Assembly: GCF_001949145.1 (NCBI RefSeq)
Contig: NW_019091529.1
Span: forward strand, 612,277-676,276
Length of the DNA: 64,000 bases
Origin: Acanthaster planci
Taxonomy: Eukaryota; Echinodermata; Asteroidea; Valvatida; Acanthasteridae
Direction: 5' to 3'
Position 1 is the stretch's first letter, and each line of letters opens with the position of its first letter. This document shows positions 12,301-24,300 of this stretch, one piece after another. The notes below the pieces were generated by a model. That model did not search any database and had not been told where the DNA came from. It saw only the letters and a list, made by a program, of their open reading frames with translations. The position numbers were made by a program, and so were the translations under genes.

Positions 12301-15300
12301 TGGTCGGCAGTTCCGATCTTACCTGACGTCATCATTCTCCAGTTTGGCGCAAATGACCTGGGGCTTGTACGGAAACATTTACTGAGTATTTTAGCACGGC
12401 AGTGCATCAATTTGACCAGAGAAGCACTGCCGCATACTGTCATTTTTTATTCAGATTTACTGCCCCGCCAAATTTACCCTCACGCCCTAAAGCAGAGTTC
12501 CCTTGTTCGCTGAACGCGTATGTTCATTCATTATTTTGAAATGCTCATTGGGGTGTTATTTGGCACCCCCAGATTCAGTGGTCTTCCGCAGTGTTATATC
12601 ATGCGAACAAATTTCATTTGACTGATAATAATTATAATTGTTTGTTCATTCTCGACAACTTCTACCAAGCCCTGGAGCCATATTGTTTGCCTGTTGAATC
12701 TCCCCTTTATACCACCACCTGAGGTCTATTTGGCAGCGGTTATGTTGCCGACTTCGTTCAGCAACAAGCCCGTTTGTCGTGAATTTTATTCAGGGACCGC
12801 AAATTGACCTCGGTTTTAAGGCACTGTATTCTTATTTACGACACTTATGGGAATTTGCCAAAAGGAAAGGCCTGACCCCTTCCTTTGTCGGGGGAGTCAC
12901 TAGATTATTAAGGGCCAAATTAAGAAAAGCCATTTCGTACTCACTAATTTCTGTCGTTTGACATAAATAGCTGTAAGTGGTTGTTGAAAATGCTCATTAG
13001 TTGCCTGTTATTCCAGCAACCCTGTGTAAGTCCAAGTTGGGCCGCACCTCGTGGAAATTGCTGTCTGATCCCAGCATTTGATGGCTGGCCCAAAGTTATT
13101 GTATGCTGGAGTAAATCCTTATTTATTTAGTCATGAAAGTTGGGTAATTTTACATTCTCCCAGATGTAATTGCTGTTTGAATTTGCATATCAAAGGCTTT
13201 GTATCGTGCAAGCACATTCCAAATTTAATTTACCACTCCATGTACTTTGGGCTGAAACAAATGCTGATATGATAATTGCTTTTCATACATTTTTGCAGAT
13301 AGCTCTCTGTATTTGCTGATATGAGTTGCTGTTCCGCGTCACCAGGCTCGGCGGGAATAATCACTGACAATTGCTGATTGCTGTAGCTCCGGTGCACCAC
13401 AGCGTGTCGCTTGGTTTTCTTACTGAATAACAACTCGCTATGCTTCAGTGGGCCTATTGAGGAGTGTGAATGGGCCAGTACGAATTCAAGCTCAGAGAGT
13501 GCCTGTTCACTGCCAGTAAGAGCAGTTAGGAACTCAGGGACGTACGCCCCCTACCAAGCCTGCCATGTCAGACTGGAGCATGAAGAGTTGGAGCCCCCTG
13601 GTTGTGCTCTCTCGATCTTTAGTCAGCAGTGGCCTTGCCAGTGTCTGCCTGGCAAGCAGGGGAAAGTGTGAGCCAGCCTACTCACTTCAGCCTGACTAGA
13701 ATCTACAATGGAGGCAGATGTAAATTAGGTTATTGCTTGGTCGCACGCCCTACCGACCGTTACAAAAAGGGGAATAGTGAGCCAATGCACTGTCCTATTC
13801 CCAGTGTTTTTTAGGAACCGAAACTACCAAACAACAGTGTTCCTACGAATGCTAGTGATCCCTAAATCACACAGTGACATGGACTGGCCCCAAACCAGAG
13901 ACCTGGTGCCCACACCATAAGTGTAACTAAGAGAGGGATGGATGTTCCAAAATAAGTCTCTCGGTGGAATGCATGACCTAGAATGTACACAGAGGGAGAT
14001 ACAACAGAAAAACACTTATACATGCAAATCTATAACAAAATGCAGTGAAAGGTGGCAGGAAAGGGACATTCAATCACAATCTTTATTGCCGTGTCAAGTA
14101 AAAGACGCAAAATATACACCTATAAATGCAGTTCGATAACAAATGCAGTACGATAACAAATAGAGAGGAGACACGGAGGGAACAGTCTCATCGCAAGCTT
14201 TATTATGGTCGCAAAATGGAGACAATACACAGCTACATGTGCACGATTACGAAAGGCAGTGAAAAGGTTTAAAAAATTGGAACAGTCTGACCACAAGCTT
14301 TATAACAATCAAGAATAGTTTATTAGAAAATAGCAGTTAATTGAAAAGTGCCACAGAACGCAGATTAGGGAACAGAAAACTCGGAGCTGGACAGACACGT
14401 CCATTCGTAACAGTGCTAGGGAAAAGAGGAAGAACAGGGTATCCATTCCACTACAAATTATGGGAGATGAGGGCACACAACTGGTTTATCGAGAACTTTA
14501 ATAGTGAATGGCGTAATGGCCTAGGGAAATATGCAATTAGTATTAGTAATCTGGGTAGGTTAAAAGCAGTAGACTTGTGTGATTCTTCCTAACAGTGAAA
14601 TTTGAAATTCTACTAAAATTAGTTATGCAGCTGTATGGCAACTAAGAACACAAATTGTTTAAGCTTATAAAATACAGAATCTAAATTGAATATTTGTAAC
14701 AAAACTGATCTCAAACTGACCAACCTGGCTATGGATAAAAGGGCACCAGTAAAATCCATCACCTAATCAGTCAGCTGGGCTGGCTGTCAGGCGGACTTGA
14801 ACTAAAGCTTCGTCCGAAAGGCGGATTTCGACAAACAGACTCTCTGGCAGCCTAATGCAGATGACCTCCAGCCCGATCCTGGATTATCCTTGCCATCGGA
14901 GTTGCTGGAGCTAGTCCAAGTGTGTGCAAGAAGGGACTTCGCAACCCATCCATCACCTTAAACAAAGCATGCGCAAGTTTCCATCCTCATCTCCCCTTCC
15001 TCCATCTCAAGTCTTCTGGTGATGGAGGCCGTGGCGACTGAAGTAGGGCAGAGAGCTTCTAGTCAGGACTCTGCACAGGAGTGGCACCAGTGTGATGGCT
15101 ATTGTCAGGTGGACCTGGGAACAAACACTCCCTTTGTGTCCTGCTGGTGTGACTGGGGAGCTTTTTAGGAAAGCACTGCTTGCCATCAAATGGAACGACC
15201 CATAAAAGATGGCCGAAACAATTCCCTCAACACCTGACCAGGTTACCAGGCCTGGTGAGGCACTCCCCTCTGTGGAAGAAAAAAAAGAGAAACACATAGA

Positions 15301-18300
15301 CATTGACCCTCCCTGACAGCAATTTTAGACCCCCTCTGCCGAACAGCTGTCGATGCACAAGAATTGAGAAGATGCACATTTTATGTCACTGCAAAGGGAA
15401 ACAAGGCTTTTTGATAAGGGATCTCTAGTCAAAAATGGCAGGGGGTATACAGCTTCTTCTGGAAGGGGTTGCCAACTGGGTCCCGGAGAATGTATGGGGT
15501 TGCTTTTGCTGTTAAATCTGCTGCGTCAATTCTCTAAGATGCCTGTTGGTGTTAATGAGTGACTCATGACTTTCCCCATCCCACTATCCACGGGAAACCA
15601 CATGATAATCATCAGTGCCTATGCACCTACCCTGTTAGCAATAGATGAGGTGGAGGACAAATTCTATCGATCCTTGGACCACATTTTTTGCTCTATCCCA
15701 CATGCGGATAAGATCCTTCTGATGGGGGACTTCATCACCCGTGTTGGCTCCAAATCCGAAGTCTGGAATGGAATCATCGGAAAACACGGCACTGGAACAT
15801 GCAATGTGGGCAGAGCACCAACTATGCATCACCAATACATTGTTTCGACTACCTAACATGTATAAAGGCACATGGATGCATCCTCTATCTCCTCAATGGC
15901 ATACACGCTTCTTTATGGAACAGTCAGTGTACGTGGGGCCGCGGTCCGTGCATGTTGCGGCATGGATTGTGCAGGTGTAATTTTCAGGGATTATGTCAAC
16001 ATGAGCACTCATATCAGCAAGGAAGGTCAAATTTAAAACAACCTGGGAACTACAGCATGTGTAGCACCACGCACGAGGTGCCGTGTAACCAGTCTGAAAG
16101 TGGCCTACTTGGCTGCCTGAACACACGACGTGCACCTCTGCCATTGGCATGCACGATGAAGACACCAACGCAATCTTGCAGCAGTGCCATGCACGCCTTA
16201 ACTAAAGGCTACCATGATTCAGCCTGATGTGCTGTGTCTATTCTGCATGTACCATACACGGTAATGTGATCGGTTACATCAATATCGTGCGTGGGGGCGA
16301 TCGATGTACACAATTTACACGATTTATTGTCTCAACAATGACTGTGATGGTAAAACCTAATTCTATTACCGGTAATGTGCAAACTGACATTTTAAGGGAG
16401 CACACTGGTTTTGTGGTGTTAGTAGGCCTACATCCCATTAAGGTTACGTTTCAGTTCTTGTCAGTAAAAACATTGGATCGGACATTGGCAGATGTTCCGA
16501 TTATTAACATCAGACATCGAATCGGCAGTTTAAACCTGCATCGGTTGATCCCTAATGGTGTACAACTTCTACGTCGTCTTCACAAATTCCTCCAACGGTG
16601 CTGCCGGAATGCTGTTATTCCCCAATGATGGAAACATGCAATTATGGTAATGATCTACAAAAAAGGGTAACAGATCAGTCTGTGGAAATAGCCGTGGCAT
16701 CTCCCAACTGGACACTGCTGGGAAGATTCTCTCCAGGATCATACCACTGCTTCATGAATTTGTTGGATGGGTGCTGCCTGAGTCAGTAAGTGGCTTCCGA
16801 GCCAACAGAAGTGCTACTGACATGATTTTGTCTCACAACTTCTCCTTGAAAAGTGAAAGGAGCACCAAATGAACTTTATGTTGCATTCATCAACTTTCAT
16901 AGCCAAGGATTTCAATACTGCGAATCGGTCTCTCCTGTGGAGAATTCTGGAGAAATTTGGCTGTCCCCCAACCTACCTCTCCATCCTCTAACAAGTCCAT
17001 GATAGTATGGTGGCACAGGTCTTGCATGGTGGTAGAGTCTCCGATCCTTTGAAGTGAAAGCTGGTGTCAAACAGGGTTGCGTTTTGGCTCCTGTCCTCTT
17101 CAATATCTTCCATAATACAGTAACTCTCCTGTCCCACAGTAAGACCAACCTTGAGGACAGTATCCCGATCCGACACCGACTCGATGGTGGGCTCTTCAAC
17201 CTGAGAAGACTCAAGGCAACCTTCAAAACTGAATCTACCACCACCTTTGAGCTTCAGAATGCAGACGACACGGCCCTCGTGTCCCACTCTCCTGACAGAT
17301 TGCAGAGAACAATTAACACATTGCACACAACTTACACTTGCTGTGGACTTGTGATCAATCCTCAGAAGACAGAGGTGGTTCTAAGACACCCGTCCCCCAG
17401 CATGTCTCTCCCTCACATTTCTGCATCGATGAAAGCCTCCAAAGAACATCCATCACTTCAAGTACCATGGCAACATCATCTCCGACGAGTTGTCAACAGA
17501 TGATGAGGTCACCAACAGAATCCATTTTTGGCTTCCTTTGCTTTTGGCCACCTTCGCACCCATGTCTTTGCAAACCATAACCTACGCTTGAAAGTGAAAA
17601 TCCAGGTATATACCGAGCTCTCTGCATGTCAAAACTTCTCTACAGTGCTAAGACATAGACTGTCTACAGCCGTCATCATATCAAGATGTTGGAATCTTTC
17701 CACATCAGATGTCTCCAGTGCATCCTGGGACTTACCTGGTATGATCAGGTTCCCAATGTGGATATCCTGCGACACTGTGGGCTGCATAGCATTGAGGCCT
17801 TCTATATCAAAGGCAGCTGTGCTGGTTTGGCCACGTTGAACGGATACCACAGACATGTCTGCCAAAAAAAGTTCTTCACGGAGAGTGCCAAGCTGGTCAC
17901 CATTGCCCAGGGGACCACGAAAAAGATTTCTCAATGTTGTCAACAGTACGCCAATAAATGCTACATCCCAACCTCCCAGCTTTAACAACTTGCTAGCGAC
18001 CGTGTCATCTGGAGCAACACTATCTCTGAGGAATCGAGCATTTTGATGAAAAAAAGAACGCTTCAACAGGTGGAGCGCCACCTGGTTGCCATCATCGCCA
18101 AAAGCAGACAACAAGTGAACGTACTGCTGACCCATTCATATATCCCCACTGCAGCAGAGTCATCTCATCACAAATTGGTGCCTACAGCCATGCGAGGACA
18201 CACATAAGGGGAAACTAATTGAGGGTGAACGTCGTCATCTATCAAGATGGACTGCCACACATTTCTGTTTTATTTCAAAGCAGCAAGAAACACAATACAT

Positions 18301-21300
18301 CATGTGAATTGTGAAATTCTTGTGTGTATAACATGAACTCTCAGAGTGTCATCATGAAATCATTGGTCAAGTACCATGTATTCATGATGGTTATTCCTTG
18401 CCAAAAAGAATATTTGATGAAAAAGTGAGTTTATTTTTAATCCTCTAATATAATACAGATCCGATGAAAAGGTAAATTCAACATGATTCTGTGTTTACTT
18501 TTTGAGCTTCAAGTCAAACGAAAAATCCTGCTCTGAATAATGATCAATTATTGCAAAAAAGGAAAGGAGTACATGTATCTTGCTATCAAATTTTGAGGGA
18601 GGAAAATCATTTGAAGATACCCACAATAGTCTAAACCCAGTAAACCACGTACTTGAATTAATACTAATTTTTAAAGGTTGAATTATGTAGCGATCAGAAT
18701 AGATAAATTGCAATCTGATGTCAGCAAAATACCTATTTCGTCCTTGTGCTTTTCAAGGTGTCTATGCTGTGAAAGGTGACAAGATGGCTTGCTTCAGTGT
18801 CTGCAACAGCATAGCTTCCACAGGGTGCGTGATTCCACTCCAGCGGTCTGCCGCTAGGGTTCTTCATCATCAGCGGGTCACGTGTACAAAGATTAGGGGA
18901 AATTCTTTTCACTGTAACTTCCGATCTGATGATGTCATCAACATGAATTTTTGCAAATACACTGGATGCTTAAAAGTCATTTATCTACCAACTTTCAAGC
19001 GATTCAACCGATTTTTGCCACAGACACCAACTCAAAATACATTTTCCATATTCTTCAACCTGCTGACAGAGAGGGCTAGAGAAATGCATGAGGTCATCAA
19101 GTCCAAGTTGTGAAGAATATACTATATGACGAGAGACTAACACTACTGAAATAAAGTTAATGTATCTTTAACAAGGGTTTTCCAGTTTCGACCATAAGCA
19201 AGGGTCACGTGACTCAACATCCTGAACAAGTAATGAAGAACCCAATTTATTTTGTCTCTTGATGCCAAACAAAGACAAGGAATCTAACAGGTGATTTTTT
19301 GTGCATTTTTAAAGATTAAACCTTTGAAATTGAAAATCTTGTAATCTGACACCTGAGGATGTCATGATGTCATAACAAATGTGTACATTTGCAGATGATT
19401 GTTGATGTTTGTGCCAAGTTTGAAGTTTATATCTCATTCCATGTTCTCAAACAAGTGCACACAAAAAATCTTTGTAAAAGAAAAAAATAATAATATCGAC
19501 AATGATAATATGCAAGCCCTGAATAACAATTCGCACACTAAAAGGGTTTGAGCTCAGGCCCAAACCCTGAAAAAATAACAATCCAGACAAGAACACTACG
19601 GTTTGGGAAAACCGTTACTAACAGTATTAGTTTAAACGAAAATGGGCAGAATTCAACTCTCACTGGAAATTAACCGTTACGAAAAATTTGTGTACTTGTC
19701 ATATCATATACAGTATTTTTAAGAAAAGAAGCTGGCAAAACACAATTTAGTACAGGAGTGAGTTGTTGGAGTACATTGTCAAGGAACTCGCCTAGACATA
19801 TAGCATGATTATCAACATTTCAGCATGATTCAAAAATTTGATATCAGCAATATTGATTTAAATGATATCAAATAATCGAATATCAACCCATCAATAGACA
19901 TCACGCTAATCACCTTGCAGGAAATATGTTGTGGATAGCTGAGAAGAAGTCCAAATTTATAGTAGAACATGACAAACTGTTCAAACTTAAGGCAATGTGA
20001 ATAAGGGTGGCCTAATTACAGGTACTGCAGTTATCAATTAGAACATTATTTATTCTACTTTTCTTCTTCTTCATAGAACATGCTGTGCAAACTTGTGGCA
20101 GTTCTCACAGAACAGGGATAAAGGTGCTGTGAATTTTTCAAAATTTAACCAATGCTCACAAGATATATAGATACATGTATACCTACCTGTAATACTTGTG
20201 AACACCTCACTGGCTCCTATCAATGTGTACTGAGGAACCTGTGCAAAAATAGACAACTCAGATGCATTGAAAACCTTGTCAGCCACTTCCTGTTTGAAGT
20301 ATCCATACTCTTCAATGCTTGCTTTCCGAGCAAATTCAATTCCAGCTGCTAGTCCCATGGAGAATACAGCCAAGACCATACCAACGCCTGCACAAAAAGT
20401 GTTAAACAATCTTTATATCTCACTGAATAAATATTGAGTAAGCACACCCTTCTCACATAATACGGTATGTCTGAATTTCCTGGATCTTCCAGAAGATGTT
20501 AACGAATTTTTGTTGTGTGACTTCAGTTTAGTCTTCCTGTAGTATCTTTTGTATTTCACTTTTTAGTCACAGTCATTGTAAACATTTTCTTCATGAATTA
20601 AGTTAAACACATACACATTACAGTTTGGCAAATTTTAAAGGGAATTGTCTCAAATTTGCATTTGTGTTTTTGCTTCCACACTTGAAATAAACCACGCCAT
20701 GTTTTACATTCTTACCAATTCGTTTCAATTTTGTGAGAGGATATCCGATCCTGGCCATACACGGGTAGAAGACACGATCCACAAAAGGAATGAGGACAAG
20801 AATAATTGCAATGTTGAAGAGGTTGATAGCAGCTACCGGAATAGTGAAACCACTGTAGATGAGACGCATACGCTCACCTTGCAGCAAATAGGTTGTGGAC
20901 ATCTGGGGATAAGTTCACATAATGCCACATCACAAGTTGTTTGCAAAGCTGTGTGAATATGAGTGGCCTTATTACAAGCAGTCAATTTCACATTCTTCAG
21001 ACAACATGCAGTGCCAAGAAATAATAAGTGCATGTACTCTATACCCGCTAAATGCATAAAATATTGGAGGACAACACTATGCTCCACTGAGATACTTTAC
21101 TATACATGTTGGTAAACCTGGTACACTGTAGGTCGTTGAAAAAAGAGTTATAAAAATGGAAAAAACAAAAATACCTTCTGCGATAGCTCTAAAAGCATAA
21201 GGTCTACTGGGATTTTACACAATGTACAAAGTAAGTATGTACATACAGAAACTTGAGCTAACAGTTCTGAACACCAACAGTTAAATTGCATCACGCAATT

Positions 21301-24300
21301 CTTAAGACCCAAAAAGATGAGATGCCACTGCCATGGGATATATACATGTATGTCTACAGTTCTTTATTCTTGCAGTTCATGTGGTAAAGAGTTACACTAC
21401 TCCACACTAGATACATCATGACTGGATCAGGGTCTCCAATTCTACTTATAAATCTGCTGCCCAAATGAAACTGACTTTTCTGCACAATTACTGTTGTCCC
21501 TGATGTTACAGATCAATTTGGAAAACTTTCAGAAGTTTTCTGATTGCAATCTCAAACCCAGCAAACATCTGGCAACCCAAGTCTACTTTAACAAAACCCC
21601 AACAACACCCTGGTGATATGGAAGGAAATGAACATACAATAAAGAAAGTGTACAAATTTTGGTGTTATTTATTTGTAATTTGATTTTTTTGTGTTGGATG
21701 TGTTAATTGGCCTAAACTCCTAATGCAGAAGCATTTGTAAGGCACTACGTTGCTACATGTTTGAATGAGCTGGAGCCAGGAGTCATGGGAATGGGTATAC
21801 ATGATGCATTGGAAACTGAATATTGCTGTACCAAATGAACACTTTAACAAACATTTTGCATGGGCCCTGTGTTTGTACAGCAGTGTTGTACTGTATGAAT
21901 TTAAGATGTGATGTGAATATGTTTTACTAGTCTTATAGTGTAAACAATTTTAATGAATACACTGTTTCATAGCTTGATGTTTTATATTTATTTTATTGAT
22001 GTTCTATATAATATTTTTTATTGTAAACTGCATGTACATCCCCAGAAAAAAAAGTGACTGGGATGAAAGTGGGATCCCAGTGAGGTTCCGGTGGGATAGG
22101 CCTATCCCAGTGGGATCCCATTTCCAGGTGGGATTGTAGTGGGATCCCAATTGAGGTGAGATCCCACTTGCAAGTAAAAAAGTGGGATCCATGTTGAGAT
22201 GAAATCCCACGTGGGACGGGAATCCCAGTTGGAGGATTAGGGCCAATAAAATGAAAGCGCTTTTCTCCCTTCCAAAATGATGCTGAGACTTGTATGAACA
22301 AGTTACAACAATGTTGAAGCTTAGGCTTTGGCCTTCTGGTCTTTTATCCAAAATCCGTTCGATTTTTACGAATTCAAAGTAACAGAAAGCTTCTTGATTC
22401 ATCCCTTCATATATCAGATCACGATGGTATGTGTACATTTATTAATTCAGAGGGCTATTATTCACTTTGGCAGGGTTCCGATGTAAAGGAATGTTTGGCG
22501 TGTCACACAGATGGTTGTTATATAAAATAAAAACAAACTAAAAACAAATGAAGACTCAAAGTGTGTCAGATCTCTGAAACAAACTACATCACGAAATAAG
22601 GTATTGACTGAGTTACAAGGAAAAAATATTCTGACGTCATATACATAGTACATAATATTTTAACCACCCCACCAAATATGTTTTTCGAATGACAACAGTC
22701 ACCAATCAAAGGGTCAAGTGAGCAAAGGTTCTTTGATTGTAAGCTCAGTTTTAGCACACGTACCTCAAATTGTACTAAGAGTTTGTTCATTAAAAAAAAG
22801 TTGGGGACCAACAATAGTTTTACAAAATACACTAGGTTACAAGTCATGTCTTAGCATAGCTCAAGCTATTATCATAATGATGATCTTATATCTGAAAATG
22901 ACCTGCTTATTAGGCACAACCCTACATGTACACCTCATTTTCATGCAAAGCCAACTGCCGTGTCACACAGGTCATTTTTTTGCAATGACTGTCTGACATG
23001 AATGGAAACGAAGTGTAACAATATTGCCACAAAAAGTGACAAAATTTGTCTGAATCAACGTAAAATATTTGCAGTCGATAATTCTTAACAATTACAGACA
23101 ATTCACACTACAATGCACAGCGCTGGTCAAGTAATTACGACGGCAAACTGGCCAACAATGTCCGCATTTCACATGTAACTTGTGCGTGAAGCATCCAGCA
23201 TGTCCAGAGGGCAAGCGAGCATTATAAAATGGAAAATAAAATAAAATGGAAATACACTCGCTCTATCATGTTCAAACATAAGCAAATACAACCTTGACTA
23301 AATTCATGAACAACAAAAATAGTATGTACATGTACATGGACAAAAGATCAAGTTCTGTGAAAGTTATAGAAATCTTCTTGCAACATTGATTTTTACGAAA
23401 TGTTGATATGAAAGCTGTTACATGCATGACACGTACATGTACATATGCAATACACGTGACAGACATACATGACTATTGCAGCTGACGACACTGTTTAGTA
23501 CAGACACAGATCCAAGAACTACATGTAGACGAACACCCTAGTCTGCTACACACGGCTCGTGGTGTGCCAGCCCACAGTGTGTCTACCATCTGGAACCAGA
23601 CAATATTCAGGCGGTCATGGTGCCGGAATTGTAATCTTTTTTTTACAAAGTTTGACACCATATTATTTTAAGGGTTTTATTGTGTAAAGCGCAAAATGTA
23701 CATGAATATTAGATTCTATCGTGGGTGAGCAAAAACAAATTTTCGTGCAAGCAACTGAATCTCACGCACATGAAAATAAAGTTTCTCACTTGATTACGCA
23801 CAGAACATAAACTGCCAATTTTGGTGCCAATCGTCATTTTCAAATTTCTTTTTGGTTTTGCACAGCGAGTACATCGTGTGTGATGCAACTCCGCAATTAC
23901 AAAATGACTTCACCTTCGGAAAAGAAGAAAGGGCTTTTATTTGGTTCCACAATGGCCAGTTAACAAAAACGTGTCTTATTTGTCAGCAATCATTCAAAGC
24001 ATAGGCTTGGGTCTAACAAAGGAAAAGCTGTGCGCCCAGGCTGAGTCTGGCTGGGCAGGAAAGTTTCCGGCTGTCAGCATGGTCAACGTGGCCGTCACAG
24101 GCCAAACTGGAGGTAAGTTGCATGTGAGTAAAGTATCGGTGAGTAAAGTACTGGTAAGGCAAGGTACCGGTAGACCAAGGCTATACACAAATAACACGAC
24201 CAAGAAATGGTAGGCTAATGTTTGGGACTTGGTCCAATCCTTAAAAGTAGCTGACAAAACAGTGGGCTTAGGCCTATTTCTTGTGACATAGGTAACAAAA

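Larger units (their letters stand above)
11490..12960 (+). mobile_element. Ngaro/DIRS-type tyrosine-recombinase retroelement remnant
   Basis: A plus-strand tyrosine recombinase region (11490-12055) is followed by an SGNH-hydrolase-like region (about 12120-12740) and a short basic frame to 12960. The recombinase-plus-SGNH pair is characteristic of Ngaro-like DIRS retrotransposons. I see no reverse transcriptase/RNase H upstream, where the virus-like block lies instead, so the copy is 5'-truncated. Frames change several times. It lies in intron 6 of the transporter, antisense to it. Confidence 0.62.
15320..18205 (+). mobile_element. Decayed APE-type non-LTR retrotransposon (LINE)
   Basis: Plus-strand ORF2 remnants in order: apurinic endonuclease (about 15430-15890), RT N-terminal region (about 16560-16800), RT palm (17054-17420) and C-terminal region (17500-18180). 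Many frameshifts and stops interrupt it. The C-terminal order (LKVKIQVY..., [20 protein letters not shown]) is that of ORF2-type elements common in chordate and mollusc genomes. It lies antisense in intron 6. Clade (CR1/L2-like or other) cannot be fixed by eye. Confidence 0.75.

Noticed and set aside
18718-19113. 131-codon plus-strand frame as a gene
   Set aside because: No family resemblance; overlaps sequence resembling the CRE-carrying dispersed repeat.
23941-24213. Possible exon ending at GTAAGT
   Set aside because: Protein-like only in short patches, no matching partner exon and no known family; kept as intron.
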